Shown here piece after piece: positions 41,302 through 50,263 of a DNA stretch of 64,000 nucleotides. Made by a program: the position numbers and the translations under genes. Position 1 is the first letter of the stretch. Each line of letters starts with the position of its first letter. The notes beneath the pieces were generated by a model. It saw nothing but the letters and a program-made list of their open reading frames with translations. It was not told the origin of the DNA and ran no database searches. The stretch is from DATJFQ01 sp035495555 (GTDB lineage Bacteria > Acidobacteriota > Vicinamibacteria > Vicinamibacterales > 2-12-FULL-66-21), in assembly GCA_035495555.1 (NCBI GenBank), contig DATJFQ010000022.1:62001-126000 (forward strand), read 5' to 3'.

Positions 41302-42611
41302 TCGCGCCCGCACGCCTCGCGGCGTATGCAGTGCTCCTGGAACTCGAGCGCACGCCAATGCACCTCGGCTCTGCGCTCGAGCGCGCGCGGAGAAATCTGC
41401 CAGACGAGCGGGACCGCGCACTCGCTGGCGAGATCGCGGCCGGTACGCTGCGATGGCGTGCCGCGTTCGACCACGTGATCGCAGTTTTTGCGAAGCGCCC
41501 GGTCGCGCGCCTCGATCTCGAGGTCCTCACGATCCTTCGCCTCAGCCTCTTTCAACTGCTCCACCTCGATCGCGTGCCCGCGGCTGCGATTGTCGACGAC
41601 GCGGTGGAGATGACGAGAAAGGTTTCCAGGAAGAGCGCGGCGCCGTTTGTGAACGCGCTGCTCCGCCGCGCCTCGCGGGAACGGCACAAGCTGCCGCTGC
41701 CTCCTCGTCCGCACGACGACGGGACTGACGACGCCTGGATCGCGTACCTCTCGACGACGCGCTCCCATCCCCGGTGGCTGATCGAGCGCTGGCTGGCGCG
41801 CTGGGGGCGCGGCGAAACCGAAGCCTGGGCGACCTTCAACAACTCGGCTGCGCCGCTGACGATCCGAGCGAACACCTTGAAGACGACGCGGGAGGCGCTC
41901 GCGTCCGAGCTTGCCCGCTGTGGTGTCGAGACCGACCCGTGCACACACGCGCGCGACGGATTGATCGTGCGGAGCGGAAATCCGCTTGCCACTCCGCTGG
42001 CGCACACCGGCGCGTTCGTGGTGCAGGACGAAGCCTCGCAGCTCGTCGCGCAGTTCGCCGATGCCCGGCCGGGCGAGCGCGTGCTCGACGCCTGTGCCGC
42101 TCCTGGGGGCAAGACGACGGCGATGGCGTCGTCGATGCGGGACGAAGGGATCGTCGTCGCGTGCGATGTTCGGGAACGCCGCGTCAGTCTGCTGTTGCGC
42201 ACCGTGCGTGAATCGGGCGCGCGCGTCATCCGCGTCGCGAGGCTCGACGCGTCACGCCCGCTTCCCTTCGGTCCGGTGTTCGATCTGGTGCTGATCGATG
42301 CGCCGTGCTCCGGGCTGGGAACGGTCCGCCGTGATCCAGACATCAAATGGCGCCGGTCACCCGCCGATCTGCGGGAACTCGTCGAGCGGCAGCTTCGGAT
42401 GCTCTCCTCGGCCGCAGCCGTCGTCCGCCCCGGCGGGCGCGTGATCTATTCGACGTGCTCGAGCGAGCCGGAGGAGAACGAGGAGGCGATCGAGCAATTC
42501 CTGTCTGTGACCTCAGCGTTCTACGCCGACGGCGAGCCGTTGCGAACGCTTCCCTTCCGCGACGGCCTGGAGGCCTTCTACGCGTGCCGTCTGATTCGGG
42601 TAAACTGTTGA
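41298..42611 (+). CDS. rsmB: 16S rRNA m5C967 methyltransferase RsmB (Fmu/Sun)
   Basis: 437 residues. An N-terminal NusB-like helical domain (~1-140) is followed by an RNA m5C methyltransferase domain with the AdoMet loop DACAAPGGKTT (~264), DAPCSGLG (~334) and the second Cys in YSTCSSEPEEN (~384). Both catalytic cysteines are present. The GTG overlaps the fmt stop (GTGA). fmt-rsmB adjacency is common. Confidence 0.95.
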   Translation: MIAPARLAAYAVLLELERTPMHLGSALERARRNLPDERDRALAGEIAAGTLRWRAAFDHVIAVFAKRPVARLDLEVLTILRLSLFQLLHLDRVPAAAIVDDAVEMTRKVSRKSAAPFVNALLRRASRERHKLPLPPRPHDDGTDDAWIAYLSTTRSHPRWLIERWLARWGRGETEAWATFNNSAAPLTIRANTLKTTREALASELARCGVETDPCTHARDGLIVRSGNPLATPLAHTGAFVVQDEASQLVAQFADARPGERVLDACAAPGGKTTAMASSMRDEGIVVACDVRERRVSLLLRTVRESGARVIRVARLDASRPLPFGPVFDLVLIDAPCSGLGTVRRDPDIKWRRSPADLRELVERQLRMLSSAAAVVRPGGRVIYSTCSSEPEENEEAIEQFLSVTSAFYADGEPLRTLPFRDGLEAFYACRLIRVNC

Positions 42612-42615
42612 ATTC

Positions 42616-43338
42616 ATGGCCCTATCGCCGCGCCTCTGGGGAGCGGGCAGGCGTCTGCTCATCGCCGGCGGCCTGCTCGTGACCTATCTCGTGTTCGCTG
42701 CCGCGTCGATGCGGGTCGCGCTGCGTTCGCGCGACGTGATCGTGCCCTCCCTCAGCGGGAAGACCGTGAACGATGCGAGCGCGGTGCTCCTCAACAGCGG
42801 TTTGAACCTGAAAGTCGAGGACGCGCGTCGTCCCGATCCGACGGTGCCGGCAGGGCGCGTCATCAGCCAGGACCCGAGCGCCGGCACGCGCACGCGTCGT
42901 CAGCGCAGCGTCAAGGTGTGGGTCAGCGCGGGGCCGCGGGTCAAACAGGTGCCTCTTCTCGTGGGGGAATCAGAGCGCACGGCACAGCTCCGCGCGCAGC
43001 AGGACGGACTGACGCTTCTGCCCGAATCAGAAATCCGTTCGGCCGACTATCCGGTGGGCGCCGTCATCGCGCAGAATCCGCCGCAGAAGACGAACGCCGA
43101 TCAGGTGGCACTGCTCGTCAACCGCGGCGAACGCAGCACGACGTATGTCATGCCGGATCTGATTGGCGTCAACGGCGATCGCGCCGCCGACGTGCTGCGG
43201 GCCAGCGGCTTCCGCGTTTCCGTGGTCGGCGACCATCCCTATCCTGGCGTGCCCGCCGGGATCGTACTGCGACAGAGTCCACAGGGCGGATTCCAGGTCA
43301 GTCCCGGAGAGGCCATCTCGCTCGAGGTGAGCCGCTGA
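42616..43338 (+). CDS. membrane-anchored PASTA-domain protein
   Basis: 240 residues. One membrane segment ~13-33; then three PASTA domains (~40-107, 108-170, 175-240), each with the VP.L.G....A...L...G pattern. There is no kinase domain. PASTA domains bind muropeptides or beta-lactams in Ser/Thr kinases and PBPs; stand-alone versions lie next to rsmB/rpe in several phyla where prkC normally sits. It would act outside the inner membrane. TAAACT 9 nt before the ATG may be a -10. Its stop overlaps rpe. Confidence 0.88.
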   Translation: MALSPRLWGAGRRLLIAGGLLVTYLVFAAASMRVALRSRDVIVPSLSGKTVNDASAVLLNSGLNLKVEDARRPDPTVPAGRVISQDPSAGTRTRRQRSVKVWVSAGPRVKQVPLLVGESERTAQLRAQQDGLTLLPESEIRSADYPVGAVIAQNPPQKTNADQVALLVNRGERSTTYVMPDLIGVNGDRAADVLRASGFRVSVVGDHPYPGVPAGIVLRQSPQGGFQVSPGEAISLEVSR

Positions 43339-44018
43339 TGAAACCGGCCGGGCATCTCCAGATTGCACCCTCGCTGCTGTCGGCAGACTTTGCGGCGCTG
43401 GGGGACGCCATCGCGCGCGTGGAGGCGGGCGGCGCGGACCTGATCCACGTGGACGTCATGGACGGCCACTTCGTGCCGAACATCACGCTCGGGCCGCCCA
43501 TCGTCAAGGCCATTCGCAAGCGTGCCCATGTGCCGCTCGACGTGCATTTGATGATCGAGTCTCCGGACCTGTTCGTCGAGGCGTTCGTCGAGGCAGGCGC
43601 CGCGAGCCTGACGGTTCACGCCGAAGCGGTCGTGCACCTCAACCGCACCGTGAATTTCATCAAGAGCTTCGGCGTGCGGGCCGGCGTGGCGTTGAACCCC
43701 GCGACCCCGGTCGTCGCCCTCGAAGATATCGCGTGCGATGTAGATTACGTGCTGGTCATGACCGTGAATCCCGGGTTCGGAGGTCAGACTTTCATCCCCC
43801 GGTCGGAGTCCAAAGTACGTCAGGTGCGCGAACTGCTCCGCCGGGAAGGCAGCACGGCGCCAATCGAGGTCGATGGCGGAATTGACATCCATACGGCGCC
43901 GCGGATCGTGGCGGCCGGCGCCGACATTCTGGTCGCGGGAAACTCCATCTTCAACACGCCGGACCCGACGGCGGCTACGCGCGCGCTGCGCGCGGCCGTG
44001 CTGGAGTCCGCCTCCTGA
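43338..44018 (+). CDS. rpe: ribulose-phosphate 3-epimerase
   Basis: 226 residues. IAPSLLSADFA at the N-terminus; metal/catalytic HVDVMDGHFVPN; DVHLMIE; VNPGFGGQ; IEVDGGI. Interconverts ribulose 5-phosphate and xylulose 5-phosphate. Its ATG overlaps the PASTA stop (TGATG), and its stop overlaps the thioesterase start. Confidence 0.97.
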   Translation: MKPAGHLQIAPSLLSADFAALGDAIARVEAGGADLIHVDVMDGHFVPNITLGPPIVKAIRKRAHVPLDVHLMIESPDLFVEAFVEAGAASLTVHAEAVVHLNRTVNFIKSFGVRAGVALNPATPVVALEDIACDVDYVLVMTVNPGFGGQTFIPRSESKVRQVRELLRREGSTAPIEVDGGIDIHTAPRIVAAGADILVAGNSIFNTPDPTAATRALRAAVLESAS

Positions 44019-44413
44019 TGCCCACCTCGGTCACTCGGCTTCGGGTGCGGTACGCCGAAACCGATAAGATGGGCGTCGTTTACTACGCGAATTACTTCGT
44101 CTGGTTCGAGGTGGGGCGGACGGATCTGCTCCGCGAACTGGGGTGGTCGTACCGGGAGATGGAACACGCAGGCGTGTCGTTGCCGGTCATCGATGCGCGC
44201 TGCGAGTACAAGCGGCCGGCGAAGTACGACGATGAAATCGAAGTGAGGACGGCAGGCCGCATGCTCTCTCCGATCAGGATGCAGTTCGACTACGACGTCG
44301 TCCGCCTCGACGATGGCAGCGTTGCCGCAGCAGGCCACACCGTACACGCGGCGCTCGATCCACGGGGCCGTCCCTGCCGCCTGCCGAAACGAATCATCGA
44401 GGTGTTCGCGTGA
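44018..44413 (+). CDS. acyl-CoA thioesterase, YbgC/4HBT hot-dog family
   Basis: 131 residues. Signature AETDKMGVVYYANYFVWFE with the catalytic Asp in ETDKMG, and the helix FEVGRTDLLRELG. YbgC-like enzymes hydrolyse short acyl-CoAs and are linked to the Tol-Pal system in proteobacteria. Overlaps rpe and the epimerase gene. Confidence 0.9.
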   Translation: MPTSVTRLRVRYAETDKMGVVYYANYFVWFEVGRTDLLRELGWSYREMEHAGVSLPVIDARCEYKRPAKYDDEIEVRTAGRMLSPIRMQFDYDVVRLDDGSVAAAGHTVHAALDPRGRPCRLPKRIIEVFA

Positions 44414-45357
44414 GAGCGTTAGTGACCGGCTGCGCCGGCTTCATCGGCTCGCATTTGACGGGAGTGCTCCTCGACCAGGGGGCGACGGTCGTCGGTATCG
44501 ACTGCTTCACGGACTATTACCCCCGATCGATCAAGGAATCGAATCTCGCCGCGAACAGCGGCCGGACGGGATTCAGTTTCGTCGAGGATCGCATTCAGGA
44601 TGCCGATCCCGGGCGGCTGCTCGACGGCGTGTCGCATATCTTTCATCTCGCCGCGCAGGCGGGCGTTCGAAAGAGCTGGGGTCGCGACTTCCGCGCGTAC
44701 ACCGAAAACAACATCGAGGCGACGCAGATCCTGCTCGAAGCCTGCGTGGGACGGCCGATCGAGCGGTTCGTCCACGCCTCGAGCTCCTCGGTCTATGGCG
44801 ACAACGCGTCGATCCCGATGCGCGAGGATGCGATGCCGCGTCCGGTCTCGCCATACGGCGTCACCAAGCTCTCCGCCGAGCAGCTCGGCTATCTGTATTT
44901 CGTCAATCACCGCGTGCCGACCGTGGCCATGCGGTACTTCACCGTGTACGGACCGCGACAGCGGCCCGACATGGCGTTTCATCGCTTTATCAGGGCGGCG
45001 CTGCGCGACGAGGAGCTGTCGCTCTACGGCGACGGCGAGCAGACGCGCGATTTCACGTTCGTCGCCGACGCGGTCGCGGCGACGGTTGCCGCGGCAACCC
45101 GCGGGGTGCCCGGGCGCTCGTACAACATCGGCGGCGGCTCCCGCGTGTCGATGAACGAGGTGATCGCCCTCATCGGGCGCATCGCCGGCCGTCCGCTGCG
45201 CGTCACGCGCGAAGCGACGCAGAAGGGTGACATGCGGGACACCTATGCGGATACATCGCTCGCGCGACACGACCTGGGATTTGCACCCTCGGTTTCGCTC
45301 GAGGAAGGCATCAAGGCGGAATATCAATGGTTGTCTTCGACCCCGGCGCTCGTATGA
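44410..45357 (+). CDS. NAD-dependent sugar epimerase/dehydratase (extended SDR)
   Basis: 315 residues from GTG 44410. NAD loop TGCAGFIGSHL; Ser and YxxxK active site in HASSSSVYGD and SPYGVTKLSAEQ; ...RYFTVYGPRQRPDM is typical of UDP-glucuronate/UDP-glucose 4-epimerases. Makes activated sugars for surface polysaccharides. The precise substrate cannot be read from the sequence. Overlaps both neighbours. Confidence 0.88.
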   Translation: MRALVTGCAGFIGSHLTGVLLDQGATVVGIDCFTDYYPRSIKESNLAANSGRTGFSFVEDRIQDADPGRLLDGVSHIFHLAAQAGVRKSWGRDFRAYTENNIEATQILLEACVGRPIERFVHASSSSVYGDNASIPMREDAMPRPVSPYGVTKLSAEQLGYLYFVNHRVPTVAMRYFTVYGPRQRPDMAFHRFIRAALRDEELSLYGDGEQTRDFTFVADAVAATVAAATRGVPGRSYNIGGGSRVSMNEVIALIGRIAGRPLRVTREATQKGDMRDTYADTSLARHDLGFAPSVSLEEGIKAEYQWLSSTPALV

Positions 45358-46154
45358 CGCCACGGCCCGTACGGATGCGCGCACTCGCCGTCATCGCCCT
45401 CGCACTGGTGGTCGGCGCGTGCGCGACGGGTGGAGCGCGAAAGCCGCCGACTGGCACGCCGGATCCGGACAAGTTCCTCTTCGACCGCGGCACGGACGCG
45501 CTCAACAAGAAGCACTGGGTCGTTGCGCGCGAGTACTTCCGGCAGCTCGTGGACACGTACCCGCAGAGTCCTTATCGAGCCGACGCGAAGCTGGGCCTCG
45601 GGGACAGCTACCTTGGCGAGAGCACCGCGGAAAATTTCGTGCTGGCCGTCAACGAATATCGCGAGTTCCTCAGCTTCTATCCGACGAACCCGCGCGCAGA
45701 CTACGCGCAGTTCAAGCTCGCGATGGCGCACTACTATCAGATGCGCAAGCCCGAGCGCGACCAGTCGGAAACGAGAGAAGCCATTGCCGCGCTCCAGACG
45801 TTCGTCGATCGCTACCCCCGGTCGGCGCTCGCTGAGGAAGGACGCCAGCGGCTGCGCGAGGCGAAGGACCGCCTGGACGATTCCGACTTCCGTGTGGGCC
45901 TCTTCTACTACCGCGCCAAGTGGTATCCGGGTGCCATCGATCGGCTCAAGCCGCTGCTGGACCGCGACCCGGAGTACACCCGCCGCGACGCGGTCTATTA
46001 CTACCTCGCCGAATCGTACGTCGAGGTGAAGAAGGAAGCGGAGGCGCTCCCGCTGTTCGAACGGCTGGTCAAGGAATTCGAGCAGAGCGAGTTCCTGGAG
46101 CCGTCGAAGAAACGGATCGACGAGCTGAAGACGTCGCTCGCGGCCAAGAAGTAG
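45354..46154 (+). CDS. bamD: outer-membrane assembly lipoprotein BamD
   Basis: 266 residues. Lipoprotein signal with lipobox VGAC (C23). TPR-like body: LFDRGTDALNKKHWVVAREY, YPQSPYRADAKLGLGDSY, then FVLAVNEYREFLSFYPTNPR, the typical BamD/YfiO pattern. Part of the Bam machine that inserts outer-membrane proteins, which implies a didermic cell. The ATG overlaps the epimerase stop. Last gene of the aroC operon. Confidence 0.88.
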   Translation: MTPRPVRMRALAVIALALVVGACATGGARKPPTGTPDPDKFLFDRGTDALNKKHWVVAREYFRQLVDTYPQSPYRADAKLGLGDSYLGESTAENFVLAVNEYREFLSFYPTNPRADYAQFKLAMAHYYQMRKPERDQSETREAIAALQTFVDRYPRSALAEEGRQRLREAKDRLDDSDFRVGLFYYRAKWYPGAIDRLKPLLDRDPEYTRRDAVYYYLAESYVEVKKEAEALPLFERLVKEFEQSEFLEPSKKRIDELKTSLAAKK

Positions 46155-46211
46155 GAATCCGTTCGGCTCCGACCCGCAGGCGCGGTGCTCGTCGGTGGAC
46201 GACGCGCGGGT

Positions 46212-46769
46212 TCACATCTTGACCACGTGGTTGAACTTCCGGTAGTAGTCGAATCCGGACACCAGGGCGGTGATCATCGCGAGCCAGAGCGCGAGCGTGC
46301 CCAGGACGAACAACGGATTGCGCCCTTGATCGCTGGCGAGAATCAGCGCCAGAATCGCCACCACCTCCGCAACCATCTTGATCTTTCCGAGCGGTGACGC
46401 CGCGATGATGACGCCGCGCGTCTGGGCCAGACTGCGCAGGACGGTCACGGCGAATTCGCGCCCCACGATCAGGACGGCGATCCACGCCGGCACCAGTTCC
46501 ATTGCGACGAGCGAAAACAGCGCCGCGGTGATGAGCAGCTTGTCCGCGAGCGGATCCATCAGCTGCCCCACCGTCGTGATCTGCTTGCGGCGTCTGGCGA
46601 GATAGCCGTCGAGGAAGTCGGTCAGTGACGCGAGGCCGAAGATGCCGGCGCCGACGAGTTCCTTGCGCACGCCCAGAATCAGGCGTCCCTCGAATTTCGT
46701 CAGCAGCACGACGACGAGCAGCGGGATGAGGAAGATGCGGCCGATCGTCAGCGCATTCGGGAGGTTCAC
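46212..46769 (-). CDS. pgsA: CDP-diacylglycerol-glycerol-3-phosphate 3-phosphatidyltransferase
   Basis: 185 residues from GTG. CDP-alcohol phosphotransferase motif DGYLARRRKQ...GQLMDPLADK with the three metal-binding Asp residues. Four to five hydrophobic segments. Makes phosphatidylglycerophosphate at the inner membrane. Divergent from the sugar nucleotidyltransferase gene, with 43 nt between starts, and convergent on bamD. Confidence 0.93.
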   Translation of the reverse strand: MNLPNALTIGRIFLIPLLVVVLLTKFEGRLILGVRKELVGAGIFGLASLTDFLDGYLARRRKQITTVGQLMDPLADKLLITAALFSLVAMELVPAWIAVLIVGREFAVTVLRSLAQTRGVIIAASPLGKIKMVAEVVAILALILASDQGRNPLFVLGTLALWLAMITALVSGFDYYRKFNHVVKM

Positions 46770-46812
46770 CGCGCGCAGATTCTATCAAAAGCGAATAAAA
46801 TGGCGGATTGAC

Positions 46813-47865
46813 ATGAAGGCCATTCTCCTTGCCGGTGGCAAGGGCACGCGGCTGAGGCCCTTGACGGTTCACACGCCCAAGCCGATCGTCCCCATCCTCA
46901 GCCGTGCGTTCCTCTATTACCAGATCGATCTCCTCAAGCAGGTTCCGGAAATCGATGAAGTGATCCTCAGCCTGAACTATCAGCCCCGCCGGATCGAGGA
47001 GATGTTCGGCGAAGGCGAAGGCCTCGGCGTGCGGATTCGCTACGTCGTCGAGCCGATGCCGCTCGGCACGGGCGGCGCGGTACGCTACGCGGGAGATTCG
47101 TTGACCGAATCCGTTGTCGTGTTCAACGGCGACGTGCTGACGCAGGTCGATCTCGCCGCCGTGCTGCGGCTGCACCGCGAGCGGAAAGCCAAAGCGACGA
47201 TCGTCCTCACGCCGGTCGAAAATCCGCGCGCGTACGGACTGGTCGAGACCGACGCGCAGGGCAACATCCAGCGGTTTCTCGAGAAACCCGGCGACAGCGA
47301 GATCACCTGCAACACGATCAACGCCGGGATCTACGTGCTCGAACCGGACACGTTCGATCGCATTCCAAAGGACACGGCGTGGTCGATCGAGCGGAGCTTT
47401 TTCCCGTCGCTCATCGAGCGCGGAGAAACCTTCGTCGCCTACGTCTACGACGGGTACTGGATCGACATCGGCACGCCGGCGAAGTACTTGCAGGTGCATC
47501 GCGACATCATGGACGGGAGCTACTCGGCGCCGCCGTTCAACGGCGCGCCGCTCGCCTGGATTTCGCCCGACGCGCGGATCGAGCCGGGCGCGGAGGTGCA
47601 CGGGCCCTGCTTCATCGACGACGGGGTGGTCGTGAAAAACGGGGCGAAGGTCCTGCCCTACTCCGTCATCGGCCGTCAGACGCACATCGAGGAAGGCGCG
47701 CACGTCGAAGGCGCGATCGTCTGGCCCAATGGCTGGATCGGGCCCGACGCGTCGATCCGCGGGGCGATCCTCGGGCGCAACTGCCACGTGGGCCGAAGCG
47801 CCGTCGTGGAATCGTCGGCCGTACTGGGCGACAAGACCGTCCTCACGGATTACAGCCGGCTCTGA
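46813..47865 (+). CDS. sugar-1-phosphate nucleotidyltransferase (mannose-1-phosphate guanylyltransferase-like)
   Basis: 350 residues. NTP motif LLAGGKGTRLRPLT (6-18); VFNGDVLTQVD with the metal Asp; FLEKPG; NAGIYVLEPD. The C-terminal ~90 residues form a left-handed beta-helix of hexapeptide repeats (ISPDARIEPGAEVHGPCFID). This architecture is that of GDP-mannose pyrophosphorylases. Next to phosphomannomutase, supporting GDP-mannose synthesis for polysaccharides. Confidence 0.9.
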   Translation: MKAILLAGGKGTRLRPLTVHTPKPIVPILSRAFLYYQIDLLKQVPEIDEVILSLNYQPRRIEEMFGEGEGLGVRIRYVVEPMPLGTGGAVRYAGDSLTESVVVFNGDVLTQVDLAAVLRLHRERKAKATIVLTPVENPRAYGLVETDAQGNIQRFLEKPGDSEITCNTINAGIYVLEPDTFDRIPKDTAWSIERSFFPSLIERGETFVAYVYDGYWIDIGTPAKYLQVHRDIMDGSYSAPPFNGAPLAWISPDARIEPGAEVHGPCFIDDGVVVKNGAKVLPYSVIGRQTHIEEGAHVEGAIVWPNGWIGPDASIRGAILGRNCHVGRSAVVESSAVLGDKTVLTDYSRL

Positions 47866-47873
47866 GAGAACGC

Positions 47874-49229
47874 ATGTCGATCAATCCTTCCATTTTCAAA
47901 GCGTATGACGTGCGCGGGCTCTACCCGCAGGAGATCGACGAGGATGCGGCACGGCAGATCGGCCGGGGCTTCGTCGCCTATGTGCAGGCCAGGAGCATAG
48001 CGGTGTCACGCGACATGCGGTTGTCGTCGCCCTCGCTCGCGGCGGCGTTCATCGAGGGTGCGCGCATGCAGGGCTGCGACGTCGTCGATTACGGGATGAT
48101 GGGCACCGACATGCTCTACTTCGCCGTCGCGCGCGACGGCCACGACGGCGGCGCGCAGATCACGGCGTCGCACAATCCGAAGGAGTACAACGGCATCAAG
48201 CTGGTGCGCCGTGAAGCGTTCCCCCTCTCCGGCGAGGCGGGCCTCGTGGACATTCGGGACATGATCGCGAACGATCATCTGCCGCCGGCGGCGGCGCAGG
48301 AGGGCTCGCTCTCGAGCAAGGACGTGATCGGCGAGTACGTGAAACACGTGATGTCGTTCATCGATCCGTCAATCATCAAGCCGTTCAACGTCGTGCTGGA
48401 TGCCGGTAACGGGATTGCCGGCATGGTCGCGCCGAAGCTGTTCGAGAAGCTGCCGTGCCGGACGACCGAGCTGTGCTTCGAGGTGGACGGCACCTTCCCG
48501 AACCACGAAGCGAATCCGCTCATCGAGGAAAACCGCCGCGACATCGTCGAACGCGTGATCCGGGACAAAGCGGACATCGGCATCGCGTGGGATGGCGATG
48601 CGGATCGCTGCTTCTTCATCGACGGCGCGGGCGAGTTCATTGCCGGGGACTTCATCACGGCGCTGCTGGCCGAAGCCTTTCTGATCAAGCATCCCGGAGC
48701 GAAAATCGTCTACGACGTCCGCGCGAGCTATGCGGTGAAGGACACGGCGGCGCGCTACGGCGCACCGGCGCTGATGAACCGCGTCGGCCACGCGTTCTTC
48801 AAGCGGCGGATGCGCGAAGAGAATGCGATTTTCGGCGGCGAGGTGACCGGTCACTACTACTTCCGCGACAACTTCTACGCCGACAACGGCTTCATCCCGG
48901 CGCTCCTGATCCTCGAGCTGATGTCGAAGAAGAACATGACGCTGCGCGATCTGCTCGCACCGCTGCGCGAGAAGTACTTCATCTCCGGTGAGATCAATAC
49001 GAAGGTCAGCGACATGCACACCGTGCAGCGCAAGCTCGACGGGCTGAGTGCGAAATACGACGCCGGGCAGGTCTACACGCTCGACGGCGTCTCGGCGGAG
49101 TTTCCCGACTGGCACTTCAACGTCCGCGCATCGAACACGGAGCCGATGCTTCGCCTGAACCTCGAAGCAACGACCCAGGCCGAAATGGAGCGCAGGCGCG
49201 ACGAGGTGCTCGCGTTCATCAGGAGCTGA
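47874..49229 (+). CDS. phosphomannomutase/phosphoglucomutase
   Basis: 451 residues. Phosphoserine S99 in TASHNPKEYNGIK; metal loop DGDADRC; sugar-binding GGEVTGHYYF; phosphate site RASNTEPMLRLN. Interconverts hexose 6- and 1-phosphates. Starts 8 nt after the nucleotidyltransferase and feeds it mannose 1-phosphate. ManB/AlgC-like. Confidence 0.94.
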   Translation: MSINPSIFKAYDVRGLYPQEIDEDAARQIGRGFVAYVQARSIAVSRDMRLSSPSLAAAFIEGARMQGCDVVDYGMMGTDMLYFAVARDGHDGGAQITASHNPKEYNGIKLVRREAFPLSGEAGLVDIRDMIANDHLPPAAAQEGSLSSKDVIGEYVKHVMSFIDPSIIKPFNVVLDAGNGIAGMVAPKLFEKLPCRTTELCFEVDGTFPNHEANPLIEENRRDIVERVIRDKADIGIAWDGDADRCFFIDGAGEFIAGDFITALLAEAFLIKHPGAKIVYDVRASYAVKDTAARYGAPALMNRVGHAFFKRRMREENAIFGGEVTGHYYFRDNFYADNGFIPALLILELMSKKNMTLRDLLAPLREKYFISGEINTKVSDMHTVQRKLDGLSAKYDAGQVYTLDGVSAEFPDWHFNVRASNTEPMLRLNLEATTQAEMERRRDEVLAFIRS

Positions 49230-49230
49230 G

Positions 49231-49443
49231 GTGCGCAATCCGGGCACGGCGGCGGTCCTCAGCGCGATCATCCCCGGCATCGGCCAGTTCTACAACGGCG
49301 ACTTTCTGCGCGGGATCTTCTGGCTGATCGTCACGCCAGGCATGTGGATCGGCACCGGCGGCATGCTCGGGTGGGTGTGTCACGTGATCGCCGCGTTCAC
49401 GGCTCATCGTCGCGCGAAGGTCAGGAACCGCGCCGCAATATAA
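49231..49443 (+). CDS. small TM2-like membrane protein
   Basis: 70 residues from GTG with AGGAG upstream. Pattern SAIIPGIGQFYNGDFLRGIF, two hydrophobic segments and a basic tail. PG.GQFYNGD...G is the hallmark of TM2/DUF5683-like small proteins. Function unknown; probably coupled to the mutase gene one nt upstream. Confidence 0.75.
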   Translation: MRNPGTAAVLSAIIPGIGQFYNGDFLRGIFWLIVTPGMWIGTGGMLGWVCHVIAAFTAHRRAKVRNRAAI

Positions 49444-49450
49444 GCGCCGG

Positions 49451-49456
49451 TATAAT
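49451..49456 (+). promoter_or_regulatory. consensus -10 for leaderless gene
   Basis: TATAAT, 6 nt before ATG 49463. Exact consensus and the same spacing as lexA. No -35 match. Confidence 0.5.
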
Positions 49457-49462
49457 CATCCG

Positions 49463-49654
49463 ATGTCGGACCCTTCGGATCGTGCGCCGCGGATCACCGT
49501 CCGACGGTACGAGTCCGCCGCCGATGCCGACCGCGACGATCTGGCCTACTGGCAGACGATCCCATCCACCGAACGTGTGCTTCAGGTCTGGCGTCTGAGT
49601 CGGGAACTCTGGCAGCTCCGAGGCGATCGCATCGATGAACCTGGACTTTGTTGA
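49463..49654 (+). CDS. small hypothetical protein paired with nucleotidyltransferase
   Basis: 63 residues, acidic/Arg-rich: ITVRRYESAADADRDDLAYW, ERVLQVWRLSRELWQLRG. No domain named. The pattern resembles the small partner found directly upstream of minimal nucleotidyltransferase genes in several bacteria, suggesting a two-gene module; this is from memory, not a search. Its 3' end overlaps the start of the broken nucleotidyltransferase (49635). Confidence 0.65.
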   Translation: MSDPSDRAPRITVRRYESAADADRDDLAYWQTIPSTERVLQVWRLSRELWQLRGDRIDEPGLC

Positions 49655-50069
49655 TCTATTGTGAGCGTTCGTCGCCGCTGACGTCAGGTTCCTCGTCGTG
49701 GGTGCCTATGCGCTCGCGCTGCACGGCCGGCCACGAGCCACCGGCGATCTCGACCTCTGGGTCGACGCGACGCCGGACAACGCCGCGCGCATCATGACGG
49801 CCCTGCGTGCATTCGGCGTTCCGCTGGCGGAAGTCACCCAATCCGATTTCGAGGCGCCCGGCGTCGTCTATCAGATCGGTGTCCCGCCCGGACGAATCGA
49901 CGTGCTGACGGATCTGACGGGGCTCACGTTCGCCGAGGCGTGGAGCGGACGCGTCCGCCATCCGTTCGACGACGTGGACGTGGACTTTATCGGCCTGGAC
50001 GCCTTCGTACGGAACAAGCGCGCAACCGGACGTCCGAAAGATCTCGGCGATATCGAGGGGATGTCCTGA
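49635..50069 (+). pseudogene. minimal nucleotidyltransferase interrupted by a stop codon
   Basis: Reading from ATG 49635 gives MNLDFVDLL, a TGA at 49662-49664, then AFVAADVRFLVVGAYALALH in the same frame. The downstream part continues as a good nucleotidyltransferase (GDLDLWVDATPDNAARI with the metal Asp pair, then RIDVLTDLTGLTF). A single TCA (Ser) to TGA change explains it. Reinitiation at GTG 49698 would give a 123-residue protein lacking the first strand, possibly inactive. Related families act as nucleotidyltransferase antitoxins/toxins (MNT, AbiEii-like). Confidence 0.75.
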
Positions 50070-50072
50070 TGG

Positions 50073-50078
50073 TAAAAT
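50073..50078 (+). promoter_or_regulatory. -10 of tRNA-Gly
   Basis: TAAAAT, 10 nt before the mature tRNA 5' end, leaving a leader of about 3 nt. -35 unclear. Confidence 0.45.
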
Positions 50079-50088
50079 CGCTTGTCGT

Positions 50089-50159
50089 GCGGGCTTAGCA
50101 TAGTGGTAATGCCCTGGCTTCCCAAGCCAGTTAGACGGGTTCGATCCCCGTAGCCCGCT
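50089..50159 (+). tRNA. tRNA-Gly (anticodon CCC)
   Basis: 71 nt. The acceptor stem GCGGGCT/AGCCCGC is perfect. The anticodon arm CTGGC-TTCCCAA-GCCAG gives CCC. The T arm is ACGGG-TTCGATC-CCCGT. Discriminator T, no encoded CCA. A GGGGGC-rich stem (50173-50191) follows, without a U-run. Confidence 0.96.
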
Positions 50160-50263
50160 ATCCGGTCTTGATCTGGGGGCGTCGCCCCCAGACCCCCCTG
50201 CACGCTCACTCGCGGAGACCCGTACACCGCTCTGCGTGCGGGCTCCCCGCGTGCGAAGCGCGG

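Noticed and set aside
49662..49664. TGA as a selenocysteine or recoded codon in the nucleotidyltransferase
   Set aside because: No SECIS-like stem right after it, and the position matches an ordinary serine outside the active site; a nonsense mutation is simpler.
50160..50263. Attachment site or mobile element next to tRNA-Gly
   Set aside because: No integrase, no duplicated tRNA 3' end and no direct repeat seen; only a GC-rich stem.
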